Positions 16,650 through 25,202 are shown, counted from the stretch's first letter. The stretch is 64,000 bases of DNA from Nocardioides immobilis (GCF_003515065.1 NZ_QXGH01000036.1:20269-84268), one strand, 5' to 3'. The notes: a model not told the origin generated them from the sequence alone. Translations and numbers: made by a program.

Positions 16650-16943
16650 TCAGAGGTCCAGCGTCGTGTAGAAGTCCCGCACGCGGGCTTCCAGCGCCGG
16701 GATGGCCTGTCCGAGTGCCCACTTCTCGAAGTGGTCGTAGGTGCCGTGGGCCTTGAACGCCTCCTCGTCCACGTAGACCTCGAAGATGCGGAAGACATTC
16801 GGCTCCTGGGGGTCCTGGTAGGCCTGGTAGTACAGGTTGCCGGGCTCCTCCCGGCTGGCCGGTGAGAGGTTGGCAAGGGCCTCGAGCACGAGGTGTGCCT
16901 GGCCTTCCTTGGCGGTCCAGGTTGCACTGCAGACGAACGGCAT
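16650..16943 (-). CDS. ABM-domain protein, putative quinol monooxygenase
   Basis: A 97-residue ferredoxin-like dimeric beta-barrel of the antibiotic-biosynthesis-monooxygenase family (YgiN-like). Landmarks are ATWTAKEGQAHLVLEAL, LYYQAYQDPQEPNVFRIFEV and the conserved His/Phe segment KAHGTYDHFEKW. Strong AAGGAG lies before the ATG at 16943. In an aromatic cluster it could oxidise or detoxify hydroquinone-type intermediates. Function by family only. Confidence 0.82.
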   Translation of the reverse strand: MPFVCSATWTAKEGQAHLVLEALANLSPASREEPGNLYYQAYQDPQEPNVFRIFEVYVDEEAFKAHGTYDHFEKWALGQAIPALEARVRDFYTTLDL

Positions 16944-17013
16944 GGGTGTCTCCTTGGGTGGTGTTGGGTGTGGTTGTCCTGCCCTCGACGAGGGCAGGAA
17001 GTCGGGCGGCGAT

Positions 17014-18474
17014 TCAGACGCGGAGCGCGATCTTGCCGCGCCCATGACCTGTTTCGAGGCGCTCGTAGGCCTCTCGGGCCTGTTCGAAGGGGAATGTCTG
17101 AACCGGAATGCCAAGCTTCCCTGCCGCCGCGGCGTTCGCGATCCGCTCGAGGGTTGCTGCCGAGCGGAGGTACCTGCCAGGCGATGAGAGGCCGAGCTCG
17201 GCCACGGCTGCATGGTCTGCGATCGCCACGATGCGCTCGGGCGGCACACCGAGTTCCAGACCGGCGAGGACCGCTTCGCGTCCATGGTTGTCCTGCACAG
17301 CCGTGAGGGGTTCCGGCGAGACGGCTTTGACACGATCGGCGAGGCCCGGGCCATACGGCACCGCGATGATCCCCAGGGAACTCAGGAACTCCAGGTTGTC
17401 GTTGCCGGCGGTGCCGATCACCACCGCGCCGGACGCCAGCGCCAACTGCGAGTAGAGCAGGCCGACGCCGCCGCCGGCGGCGCTGACGAGCACGACGTCG
17501 TGCTCACCGATGCCGAGCACATCGATCGAAGCCTGAGCGGTGAGGGCGGCGGTCTGCAGTGCGCCGGCAACGTCCCAACTCAGGTTGTCCGGCTTGCGGG
17601 CGAGGTTGGTCGCGGGCACGACCAGATCCGATGCCGCAGCTCCCTGTGAGTCGGTCCAGCCGAGGACGCGGTCGCCGACCGTGCACGGTCGTCCGTCGGT
17701 GTAGTGGGCGTCGGGTCCCACCTCGTCGACGGTTCCGGCGAAGTCCTGGGCGGTCCCGCGAGGGAAGGCTTCGTCTTGCGGCGGGTAGAGACCCGATCGG
17801 AACTTGACATCGATCGGGTTGAGTCCGACCGCTTTCACGGCGACCCTGACTTGACCGGGACCAGGGTGCGGCGCTGGCACTGGCTCGACCGCCAGCACGG
17901 AGGGGTCGCCGCATGCGCGGTAGAGCAATGCTCGTGTTGTGCCCGCGGTCGTGCGCGCCGAGTCCAGGACCGCCTCGGTGTATCCGACCTGCCAGCCGGC
18001 GATGGTTCCCGATGTCTCGAACTCCATGACCTGGACGATTCGGCGAACGTCGTCGGGGTTCTTGTCGAACCGTTGCGTCATCAACGACTCGACCGCGATG
18101 AGGGCGGCCGCCGCGTCCACACCGTCGCAGCGATGGTCGATCACCACGGCGTTGCAGTCGTCAATGCGACGGGCGCTGCGCAGCAGCGCCGGGTCATGTC
18201 CCAGAACCGCGCGGACGCCTTCCACCTTGTTCGCCGCGATCGCGACCCCGACCGGCGAGGAGCCGAGCAGTATCCCGAGGGCGTCGGTGCCCCGGTCCTG
18301 GTCAGCCACGACAGCACGTGCCGCGTTCAGGGTGAACGCGGGATAGTCGTCGCCTTCGTCGATGAAGTCCGGTGCGTGGGCAATCACGGAGACGTCGTCG
18401 CGGCCTTGCAGTGCCGTTGCGAGCTCGCTGCCGAGGGCGAAGGTCGCGTGGTCGTAGGCGAGGTGGACGCGCAT
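17014..18474 (-). CDS. Fusion: degenerate RpiB/LacA-like domain plus MDR (quinone-reductase-like) oxidoreductase
   Basis: A single 486-codon frame. Residues 1-160 look like RpiB/LacAB sugar-phosphate isomerase (YDHATFALGSELA, GVAIAANKVEGVRAVLGHD). Residues about 180-486 are a zinc-free medium-chain reductase with VSAAGGGVGLLYSQLA as the NADPH motif. The RpiB catalytic loop, CGTGIG in E. coli or GSGNGE in actinobacteria, is GSSPVG at 71-76, so the catalytic Cys or Glu is missing. The N-terminal domain may be a non-catalytic ligand-binding or scaffold unit. The gene starts at the stop of the dioxygenase gene. The fusion reads through without any frame disturbance. Confidence 0.82.
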   Translation of the reverse strand: MRVHLAYDHATFALGSELATALQGRDDVSVIAHAPDFIDEGDDYPAFTLNAARAVVADQDRGTDALGILLGSSPVGVAIAANKVEGVRAVLGHDPALLRSARRIDDCNAVVIDHRCDGVDAAAALIAVESLMTQRFDKNPDDVRRIVQVMEFETSGTIAGWQVGYTEAVLDSARTTAGTTRALLYRACGDPSVLAVEPVPAPHPGPGQVRVAVKAVGLNPIDVKFRSGLYPPQDEAFPRGTAQDFAGTVDEVGPDAHYTDGRPCTVGDRVLGWTDSQGAAASDLVVPATNLARKPDNLSWDVAGALQTAALTAQASIDVLGIGEHDVVLVSAAGGGVGLLYSQLALASGAVVIGTAGNDNLEFLSSLGIIAVPYGPGLADRVKAVSPEPLTAVQDNHGREAVLAGLELGVPPERIVAIADHAAVAELGLSSPGRYLRSAATLERIANAAAAGKLGIPVQTFPFEQAREAYERLETGHGRGKIALRV

Positions 18475-19409
18475 CAGACCGGGGGGGCCACGAATAGGCC
18501 GTGGTCGACGTCGTTGAAGGATTCGCGGGCGACGAGTTCACTCATTTCGTTCGACGTGCCCCACTGGTCCTGCGTTTCGATGTCGGCGACGTCGAGCTTG
18601 CTGGGATGCCAGTCGTCCTCTTCCAGGACCTTCAATGCGGTGGTGTACTCCACGGTGTTGGAGGCTGGGTCGAGGAAGTATGCGAACGTGTTGTCGCCGG
18701 CGTTGTGGCGCCCTGGGCCCCACACCATGCGGGCGCCGGAGCGGAGGATCTTGCCGGTGCCTCGCATCCATTCCTCGATGCCGCGCATCTCGAACGAGGC
18801 ATGGTGCAACGAGGCGTGGGGTCCGCGCGCGATGGCGAAGGAGTGGTGCAGCGCGTTGCAGCGCATGAAGTACATCATGTCGCCCATCGTTTTCGACCAG
18901 AGCGTGTCGCTGAGGGCGAACCCGAGGTGCTCCTCATACCAGCACCGCGTGGCCTCCGGCGCGGGCGAGTTGACCACCACGTGGGAGATGCGAACCGGAA
19001 CAGGCTCTCGCTCGTCGATCGTGCGGTGCTCCCGGGTCGTCACGTCTGAGGAGATCTCCAGGGTGCGGCCGTCGCCGTCGAAGAATCGGAAGCCGTAGCC
19101 GCCGCCCGGCGTGCCCAACTTCTGCGGACGCGTGACCAGCCGCACGCCTGCTGCCTCGAGGGTCGCGGCCGCCTCGTCGACGTCGGTCGTCGAGGCTGCG
19201 CCGAAGGAGATGAGGTCGATGCGCTTCTCCGCGCGCCGCAGCCGGAGGATGTAGTTCTCAGGGCTGCCCGCCGCCGCGAGGTAGGCGATGTCGTCGTCGC
19301 CGTCAACGGCAACGAGCCCCCAATGCTGGGTGTAGAAGTCCCGAACCTCTTCGAGGTTGGGTACTGCCAGGCCCAGGTAGCGCAGGTGGGTGATCAGTCG
19401 TCTGGTCAA
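18474..19409 (-). CDS. Type I (VOC) extradiol ring-cleavage dioxygenase
   Basis: A 311-residue two-domain vicinal-oxygen-chelate protein. Probable Fe(II) ligands are His143 (RISHVVV), His202 or His203 (LHHASFEM) and Glu254 (TVEYTT), as in BphC/homoprotocatechuate dioxygenases. The start is a TTG at 19409 with GGGAAG four bases upstream; it gives the usual N-terminus (RLITHLRYLGLAVPNLEEV). It is the first gene of a minus-strand group with the RpiB-MDR fusion, ABM, FAH and ALDH genes. It likely opens a catechol-type ring, but the substrate is unknown. Confidence 0.85.
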   Translation of the reverse strand: MTRRLITHLRYLGLAVPNLEEVRDFYTQHWGLVAVDGDDDIAYLAAAGSPENYILRLRRAEKRIDLISFGAASTTDVDEAAATLEAAGVRLVTRPQKLGTPGGGYGFRFFDGDGRTLEISSDVTTREHRTIDEREPVPVRISHVVVNSPAPEATRCWYEEHLGFALSDTLWSKTMGDMMYFMRCNALHHSFAIARGPHASLHHASFEMRGIEEWMRGTGKILRSGARMVWGPGRHNAGDNTFAYFLDPASNTVEYTTALKVLEEDDWHPSKLDVADIETQDQWGTSNEMSELVARESFNDVDHGLFVAPPV

Positions 19410-19495
19410 TGCTCTTCCCGTTCTCAGGGTTCACGACGGCGGGGCCGCCGCGGCTTCGAGTCTAGGAACGGTGTTTCGCGTGCGGAACCGACTGA

Positions 19496-19505
19496 TTTGG
19501 ATACC
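19496..19505 (+). promoter_or_regulatory. Shared GGATA-core motif, site 2
   Basis: TTTGGATACC lies between the divergent dioxygenase (start 19409) and LysR (start 19632) genes. It matches the sites at 10294 and 20592 in the GGATA core and flank. Confidence 0.25.
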
Positions 19506-19631
19506 TTGCATCGCCGATCGTGCTGCCCTGGGTCCGGCGCGGACGAGGCTCCTGTGCCTCGCTGCGCTCCTCCAGCCTGCTCCGCGGTGTGCCACCATCG
19601 GCGTCAACCGGGGCAGAGAACGGAGGCCTCA

Positions 19632-20543
19632 ATGAACCTGGCCGGCAAGGATCTCAATCTCGTCATCGCGCTGCAGGCGTTGCTCGAGGAAGGAAACGTC
19701 ACCCGGGCAGCGGCGCGACTGGGCATGGGACAACCTGGAATGAGTGCGTTCCTGGCGCGGCTGCGTTCGCACTACAACGACGAGCTGCTAGTTCGCGTCG
19801 GTCGCAACTATGAGTTGACTCCTCGTGCGCGGGAGCTGCTCCCATTGGTCCAGCGGGCGGTGCCGCTGCTCGAGGAGTCGCTGGGCGTCAACCGGTCGCT
19901 CACCCCGACAACGGCCAAGCGCCGGTTCACCATCATGCTCTCCGACTTCGCGGCCCTGGAGCTGCACGGCCATTTGGAGGTGATCCGACGCGAAGCGCCG
20001 TTCGGTATCGACCTCCTTCCGCTGCCCGAGGACCCAGAGGGCATCGAGACGGCTCTACGCAGCCACGACTTCATCGTCGCTGTCCCAGCGATGGGTGTCG
20101 AAGGGGATTTTGCGCCGTTGTTCACCGACCACTACGTGTGCCTCGTCGATGCGGCGAACCCCGCGATAAGTGACGGAGCATTGAGCTGGGACGCCTTCAA
20201 CGAGCTGCCCTTGGCCTCCGCGACCTTCGGGGTTCATCACCACACTCCGGCCGACCGCCGCCTTCGCGAACTCGGTTTCGCCCGCAAGCCTCAGGTCGTT
20301 GCCCGCGGGTTCCTCCCACTGCCTTCGATCGTCGCGGGCACCTCGATGGTTGCCGTGGTGCCGTCACGCCTCGTCAAGCGCCTAGGGCCGGGGACCGGGA
20401 CGATCGCGGTCGCCCCTCCGTTCGGAACGGTCGAGCTGAGGGAGAACCTGTGGTGGCATCCGAACCGGTCTGCGGACCACGGGCACCGTTGGCTGCGGAC
20501 CCGCCTCCTTGACACGCTGGCACCGGAGGTGCCACGGGTCTGA
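19632..20543 (+). CDS. LysR-family regulator, NodD-like (second)
   Basis: A 303-residue paralogue of the regulator at 13271. HTH region: DLNLVIALQALLEEGNVTRA, then GMGQPGMSAFLARLR; the ELTPRARELLPLV linker is shared with the other protein. The open frame extends upstream to 19323, but the ATG at 19632 places the HTH at the expected distance from the N-terminus. It is divergent from the dioxygenase operon and 100 bp before the cupin gene, so it probably controls one or both. Confidence 0.88.
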   Translation: MNLAGKDLNLVIALQALLEEGNVTRAAARLGMGQPGMSAFLARLRSHYNDELLVRVGRNYELTPRARELLPLVQRAVPLLEESLGVNRSLTPTTAKRRFTIMLSDFAALELHGHLEVIRREAPFGIDLLPLPEDPEGIETALRSHDFIVAVPAMGVEGDFAPLFTDHYVCLVDAANPAISDGALSWDAFNELPLASATFGVHHHTPADRRLRELGFARKPQVVARGFLPLPSIVAGTSMVAVVPSRLVKRLGPGTGTIAVAPPFGTVELRENLWWHPNRSADHGHRWLRTRLLDTLAPEVPRV

Positions 20544-20591
20544 ACGCGATTCGCGTACGTCGTTCTGGCATCCCACAACCACATGGCTGGC

Positions 20592-20601
20592 ATCGGATAA
20601 C
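20592..20601 (+). promoter_or_regulatory. Shared GGATA-core motif, site 3
   Basis: ATCGGATAAC, about 42 bp upstream of the cupin ATG, resembles the sites at 10294 and 19496. It may be the LysR-controlled promoter of the cupin-VOC-SDR-monooxygenase operon. Confidence 0.25.
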
Positions 20602-20642
20602 GTCCTTTCCCTAGTGCACTGCTCGCTCTATACGGTCGCGGC

Positions 20643-21221
20643 ATGAGTCCGCACGAGTTGCAGGTCCCGCGACGCGTCGTAACCGGGCACACCCCCGAGG
20701 GGGTTTCCGTCGTGGTGTCTGACGGCCCTGTCCCGACCCACCGATACATGCCGCAGGACGGCGTCGGGTTCTACGAGATCTGGCAGACCGACGAGATGCC
20801 GGCGGCAGTGTCGCCGAGCGAGGCGGACGAGCCCACCGCACGGACCATCCGGGTTCCTCCGTCGCCCAACGGGACGAAGATCCGGATCAACGAGTTCTTC
20901 CCCGGGCACGTCAACGAGCACGGCCACCAGTCGCCAGTCCACAGGACGGAGTCCATCGACTACGGGATCGTGCTGTCAGGCGAGATCGTCCTGTCCCTCG
21001 ACGATTCGGAGGTAACGCTTCGAGCCGGCGACGTCGTGGTCCAGCGCGGCACCGATCACGCATGGACCAATCGCGGCAACGTGCCGGCACGCGTCGCGTT
21101 CATCCTCATCGACGGCCACTTCACCGACGAGCTCCGTGCCGTGCTGCCCGAAGATCTGCACGCAGCCGTGATGCGTGGCGGTCCGCACGAGCAGTCCGGA
21201 TCCGAGGGCGTGGTCGCATGA
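20643..21221 (+). CDS. Cupin-domain protein
   Basis: A 192-residue protein with one cupin domain. Motif 1 is around HRTESIDYGIVLSGEIVLSL and motif 2 is GDVVVQRGTDHAWTNRG; their His and Glu residues can hold a metal. Similar small cupins occur in aromatic and salicylate-type clusters as dioxygenases or regulators' accessory proteins. It starts a four-gene plus-strand operon in which each gene overlaps or nearly touches the next. Activity not assigned. Confidence 0.8.
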   Translation: MSPHELQVPRRVVTGHTPEGVSVVVSDGPVPTHRYMPQDGVGFYEIWQTDEMPAAVSPSEADEPTARTIRVPPSPNGTKIRINEFFPGHVNEHGHQSPVHRTESIDYGIVLSGEIVLSLDDSEVTLRAGDVVVQRGTDHAWTNRGNVPARVAFILIDGHFTDELRAVLPEDLHAAVMRGGPHEQSGSEGVVA

Positions 21222-21661
21222 CGGCGATCGATCACGTCGGGCTGAGCGTCGCTGACCTCGACACCTCTTTGGCGTGGTACTCGAAGGTGTTCTCACTCAC
21301 CGAGGCAGTCCCGTTCGCCATCCCACACCTCGCCATCCGCGGGGCGTTCCTGATCGACGGTGCCGGTGGCGCGATCGAGGTCGTCGAACGAGCCGGCTCC
21401 CTCGCGGTCCTGGAGGCCGTGGACCCACCGGAGGCTCTCATGACACGTGGCTACGGCCATGTTTGCTTCCGCGTGGACGACGTCGATACGGCGCACGCCC
21501 GTGCCGTGGCGTCTGGCGCAAGCGAGAAGATGGCGCCGCAGGACTCGCCCGAACAGGGGGTTCGGATGAGCTTCGTCGCTGACCTTGAAGGCAACCTCGT
21601 CGAGCTGCTGGACCGACGGCACCCTGTTGGCGGCCGCCCAGCACCGGAGCAACTGCGGTGA
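21218..21661 (+). CDS. VOC-family protein (glyoxalase fold)
   Basis: 147 residues with the repeated beta-alpha-beta-beta-beta pattern: AIDHVGLSVADLDTSLAWY at the N-terminus and YGHVCFRVDDVDTAHARA in the second half. Possible metal ligands are His6, Glu (AIEVVE), His (GHVCF) and Glu (LVELLD). It resembles methylmalonyl-CoA epimerase/lactoylglutathione lyase-like proteins. The ATG was chosen because it overlaps the cupin stop by 4 bp and starts at the conserved domain. Function unknown. Confidence 0.8.
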   Translation: MTAIDHVGLSVADLDTSLAWYSKVFSLTEAVPFAIPHLAIRGAFLIDGAGGAIEVVERAGSLAVLEAVDPPEALMTRGYGHVCFRVDDVDTAHARAVASGASEKMAPQDSPEQGVRMSFVADLEGNLVELLDRRHPVGGRPAPEQLR

Positions 21662-22464
21662 CGACGACGCTGGCCTTGCCCGGCCTGACGCAGGGCTTGA
21701 TCGTGGTCACCGGCGCCGCCGGCGGACAGGGCCGGGCCCTGTGCCGCTTGCTCGCCTCGCTCGGAGCTGACGTCCTGGGCACGGACCTCAGCACCGATCC
21801 ACCAGCCGACTTCATCCGACTCGCCGACGGCCAACCCGGCTCTCTCGCGTACCGGCAGCTCAACGCTGCGCGCGAGGAGGATTGGGAGGCACTGGCCGAG
21901 CATCTCCGCGGGCAGACAACCGTTGTCCGCGGGCTAGTCAATAACGCCGGCATGCCCCTGCGCTCGCGCCTGGGAGATGTCGAGCTCGCCGACTGGGATT
22001 GTGTCCTCGCGGTGAACCTGACCGGTCCGATGCTGGCGATCCAGACCCTCGCGCCGCTGATGGGCCCGGGCTCGTCCGTGGTCAACATCGGCTCGCTCGC
22101 GGCACTGAACGCGCACCACACGGTGGCGTACACCTCGAGCAAGTGGGGCCTGCGCGGGCTCAGCGCGGTTGCCGCGACCACGCTCGGGACACGCGGAATC
22201 CGTGTGAACACGGTGCACCCGGGATACATCCAGACACCGATGATGGCCAACGCACCCGAATCCATGAAGGCAGCCCAACTGGCCCTGACTCCGCTCGGTC
22301 GCCTCGGCGTACCGGACGACGTGGCCCAGGTCGTCGCATTTCTCTTGTCAGATCTGTCCGGCTACATCACCGGCGCAGAGATCCCTGTCGATGGCGGCTT
22401 CAGCTCGACGGCTGGAGCCAAGTACTTGTCGGACGCCGTGGCGGCCGCACCGGAGGTGAAGTGA
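21658..22464 (+). CDS. Short-chain dehydrogenase/reductase
   Basis: Classical SDR, 268 residues, GTG start overlapping the VOC stop by 4 bp. The Rossmann motif TGAAGGQG lies at 18-25, NNAG at 95-98, Ser146 in NIGS, Tyr158 and Lys162 in AYTSSK, so the catalytic set is complete. The C-terminus has the usual TGAEIPVDGG. It likely oxidises a dihydrodiol or alcohol intermediate for the flavin monooxygenase next to it, by context. Confidence 0.87.
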   Translation: MTTTLALPGLTQGLIVVTGAAGGQGRALCRLLASLGADVLGTDLSTDPPADFIRLADGQPGSLAYRQLNAAREEDWEALAEHLRGQTTVVRGLVNNAGMPLRSRLGDVELADWDCVLAVNLTGPMLAIQTLAPLMGPGSSVVNIGSLAALNAHHTVAYTSSKWGLRGLSAVAATTLGTRGIRVNTVHPGYIQTPMMANAPESMKAAQLALTPLGRLGVPDDVAQVVAFLLSDLSGYITGAEIPVDGGFSSTAGAKYLSDAVAAAPEVK

Positions 22465-22465
22465 C

Positions 22466-23584
22466 ATGGCAGTCAACAAGGTTCTGATCGTCGGTGGAGG
22501 TGTCACCGGATCCGTGGCCGCGATCGGCCTGGCCCAACGCGGGGTGGACGTTTGCCTCATCGAGCAACGGGACGTGTGGATGGGCGCCGGCCACGGGATC
22601 ACGGTCCACGGCAACGCGCTCCGTGCGTTCGCAGAGATCGGCGTGGCCGATCGGATCATCGCGACTGGCGTGCCCTTCGACCGGATCCGCGTGCATCAGG
22701 CCGGCGGGCCGCTCCTGGCCGACGTACCAACGCCGCAGACCGGCGGCCCGTTCTTGCCAGCGACCCTCGGCACCCTCCGCTCGGATCTCCAGAACGTCCT
22801 CGTCGAGGAGATCGGGAACCTCGGAATCGACGTCCGCCTCGGATGCACCGTCAAGGAGTTGCACGACGCGGGTGACCGCGTCACGGCGGCGCTTTCGGAC
22901 GGTACGACAGCGGAGTACGACCTCGTCGTCGGTGCCGACGGCATCCACTCTGACACCAGGCGGATGCTGGGCTTCGACGAACGCCCGGCACCGTCCGGGA
23001 TGGGCATCTGGCGCTTCGTGACCGAGCGACTCGAGCACATGGACAGCTCGGCGGTGTTCTACGGCGGCCCTTGGTACAAGGCGGGCTATGCGCCGATCTC
23101 GGACACTCAGTGCTACGCATACGTGCTTATCGACCCTGTCATCAAGGACGCCGACCGACGCGACAACACGGTGCTCACAGGCCTGCTCGATGGCTACCAC
23201 GGGGACTTCGACCACCTGCGCAAGAGCATCGATGAAAGCACGTTCTCGAACTACCAGCCGATTGAGTGGCTGCTCATTGATCGTCCCTGGTCCCGCGGAC
23301 GCGTGATCCTCGTCGGCGACGCCGCGCACGCGTGCCCTCCGCTCATCGCGCAGGGCGCTGCGATGTGCGCCGAGGATGCCGTCATCCTCGCGGACTTCGC
23401 GACCCGCGAAGGTGATCTCGACCAGCTTCTCGGCGAGTTCTGGAGGCGACGCATCCATCGCGTACGGACGGTTGTCGAGAACTCCCTCCAGATGGTCGAC
23501 TGGGAACTTCACCCGGACCAACCGGGCAGCGACGCTGCTGGCCTCATGGCGCGCTCCCTGGCCCTGATGACAGAGCCCGCCTGA
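22466..23584 (+). CDS. FAD-dependent aromatic monooxygenase
   Basis: A 372-residue class A flavoprotein monooxygenase. The GxGxxG motif is VGGGVTGSVAA, the second is LVVGADGIHSDTRR and the third is VGDAAHACPPLIAQGAAMCAED. It hydroxylates aromatic or related substrates with NAD(P)H and O2. Last gene of the cupin-VOC-SDR operon, one base after the SDR stop. It is closer to salicylate/6-hydroxynicotinate monooxygenase-type proteins than to PobA. Substrate unknown. Confidence 0.85.
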   Translation: MAVNKVLIVGGGVTGSVAAIGLAQRGVDVCLIEQRDVWMGAGHGITVHGNALRAFAEIGVADRIIATGVPFDRIRVHQAGGPLLADVPTPQTGGPFLPATLGTLRSDLQNVLVEEIGNLGIDVRLGCTVKELHDAGDRVTAALSDGTTAEYDLVVGADGIHSDTRRMLGFDERPAPSGMGIWRFVTERLEHMDSSAVFYGGPWYKAGYAPISDTQCYAYVLIDPVIKDADRRDNTVLTGLLDGYHGDFDHLRKSIDESTFSNYQPIEWLLIDRPWSRGRVILVGDAAHACPPLIAQGAAMCAEDAVILADFATREGDLDQLLGEFWRRRIHRVRTVVENSLQMVDWELHPDQPGSDAAGLMARSLALMTEPA

Positions 23585-23633
23585 GGTTCGAAGCGAGACC
23601 CCGCGCCTACGCACGGACTTGCGGGATTCGACG

Positions 23634-23682
23634 GAGACTGACACCGCCTGGCTCCAAGGAGTTCAGGCGCGTTGTCAGTCTC
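23634..23682. terminator. Interrupted hairpin between convergent operons
   Basis: Ten bases, gagactgaca at 23634-23643, pair with tgtcagtctc at 23673-23682; inside, GCCTG (23646-23650) pairs with CAGGC (23664-23668) around a 13-base loop. It lies between the stops of the flavin monooxygenase and korB genes and may terminate transcription in both directions. Confidence 0.55.
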
Positions 23683-23766
23683 GTCGTTGCTCGGTGCCCT
23701 GAGGCTGGAGGTCAGCAATCAGCAGCTGATCTTTGTCGATCTGCCCTGCTTGCGCTCGGGTTTCCG

Positions 23767-24876
23767 CTAGCCGACGTTCCAGGTGTCGCCGGCGTTGAGG
23801 AGCTGGGTCAGGCGGTCGGTGTCGTTGCCCTCTGCCTGTGTTGCCTTGGTCTTGGCGTCGTTGACCTGCGCGCGGGCGAGGTCGTCGTACGTCGGCCGCT
23901 GGACCTGGCGGAAGATGCCGATCGGGGAGCGGTTGAGGTAGCCGGAGTCGGTGAGGCGCGAGATCGCGAACGCCGTCGACGGGTCCTCGTTGTGCGCGTC
24001 GTGGACGAGCAGGTCCTCGACGGGCATCGCGGCGGTGTCGACGACCTCGACCCCGCCACCGGCGGACCGGGCGAGGGCCTTGTCGCCGAGCCCAGTGGTC
24101 TCGTCCCGGGTGCCGAAGGTGATCGGCTCCCCGTGGACCAGCGGGATGATCGCGTGCTCCTTGGTCTCGCTGTCCTTGATGGCGTCGAAGGCGTTGTCGT
24201 TGAAGATCGGGCAGTTCTGGTAGATCTCCACGAACGACGTGCCGCGGTGCGCTGCGGCTGCCTCGAGGACGGCGGTGAGGTGCTTGCGGTCGCTGTCGAT
24301 GGTGCGGGCGACGAACGAGCCCTCGGCGCCGAGGGCGAGGGAGACCGGGTTGAACGGGTGGTCCAGGGAGCCCATGGGCGTGGACTTGGTGACCTTGCCG
24401 ACCTCGGAGGTGGGGGAGTACTGGCCCTTGGTGAGGCCGTAGATCCGGTTGTTGAACAGCAGGATCGTCATGTTCACGTTGCGGCGCAGCGCGTGGATCA
24501 GGTGGTTCCCACCGATCGAGAGCGCGTCGCCGTCGCCGGTGACGACCCACACCGACAGGTCCTCACGCGCAGTGGCGATGCCGGTCGCGATCGACGGCGC
24601 GCGGCCGTGGATCGAGTGCATGCCGTAGGTGTCGAGGTAGTAGGGGAACCGGCTGGAGCAGCCGATGCCGGAGACGAACACGATGTTCTCGCGGCGCAGG
24701 CCGAGGCCGGGCAGGAACGACTGCACGGCCTTCAGTACGGCGTAGTCGCCGCAGCCGGGGCACCAGCGGACCTCTTGGTCGCTGGTGAACTCCTTGCCCG
24801 TCTGCGGACCGTCAGCAGCGGGCACCGACTCGGTGCCGGAACGAAGGGAAGGGGTGCCGAGGTCGATCGTGGTCAT
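23767..24876 (-). CDS. korB: 2-oxoacid:ferredoxin oxidoreductase beta subunit (copy 1)
   Basis: The 369-residue thiamine-diphosphate subunit of 2-oxoglutarate:ferredoxin oxidoreductase (KOR), which decarboxylates 2-oxoglutarate with CoA and passes electrons to ferredoxin. WCPGCGDY (38-45) carries Fe-S/TPP-region cysteines, and GDGDALSIGGNH with FNNRIYGLTKGQYSPTS binds Mg-TPP. It overlaps the ferredoxin gene by 4 bp and is the last gene of a nine-gene operon. It is nearly identical to the copy at 55264-56370, with small differences at both ends. Substrate 2-oxoglutarate is inferred from similarity to mycobacterial KorB. Confidence 0.9.
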   Translation of the reverse strand: MTTIDLGTPSLRSGTESVPAADGPQTGKEFTSDQEVRWCPGCGDYAVLKAVQSFLPGLGLRRENIVFVSGIGCSSRFPYYLDTYGMHSIHGRAPSIATGIATAREDLSVWVVTGDGDALSIGGNHLIHALRRNVNMTILLFNNRIYGLTKGQYSPTSEVGKVTKSTPMGSLDHPFNPVSLALGAEGSFVARTIDSDRKHLTAVLEAAAAHRGTSFVEIYQNCPIFNDNAFDAIKDSETKEHAIIPLVHGEPITFGTRDETTGLGDKALARSAGGGVEVVDTAAMPVEDLLVHDAHNEDPSTAFAISRLTDSGYLNRSPIGIFRQVQRPTYDDLARAQVNDAKTKATQAEGNDTDRLTQLLNAGDTWNVG

Positions 24877-25202
24877 GCGTGTGCTCCGTTCTGAGCGGGC
24901 ATAGCTGCGATCTCGGGGTGGTCACGGTCGGCGAAGTTCGAGTTGGCTGCTCCGCCGGGCGATCCGAGGTCGTCGAAGAACTCCGCGTTCAGCCGCGTGA
25001 ACCTCGCAGTCTCTTCGGGTACGTCGTCCTCGAAGAAGATCGCCTCGACCGGGCAGACCGGTTCGCAGGCACCGCAGTCGACGCACTCGTCCGGCTGGAT
25101 GTAGAGCATCCGGGCACCTTCGTAGATGCAGTCGACCGGGCACTCGTCCACGCAGGCACGGTCCTTGACGTCGATGCACGACGCTGAGATGACGTAGGTC
25201 AT
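24873..25202 (-). CDS. FdxA-type seven-iron ferredoxin
   Basis: 109 residues. N-terminal cluster cysteines are C9, C17, C21 and C25; the second set is C40, C43, C46 and C50 in CVDCGACEPVCP. This fits a [3Fe-4S][4Fe-4S] ferredoxin. The C-terminal acidic extension is typical of actinobacterial FdxA. The gene is inserted between korA and korB with 4-bp overlaps on each side, so it likely is the electron acceptor of this KOR. The second KOR locus in the window lacks it. Confidence 0.92.
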   Translation of the reverse strand: MTYVISASCIDVKDRACVDECPVDCIYEGARMLYIQPDECVDCGACEPVCPVEAIFFEDDVPEETARFTRLNAEFFDDLGSPGGAANSNFADRDHPEIAAMPAQNGAHA

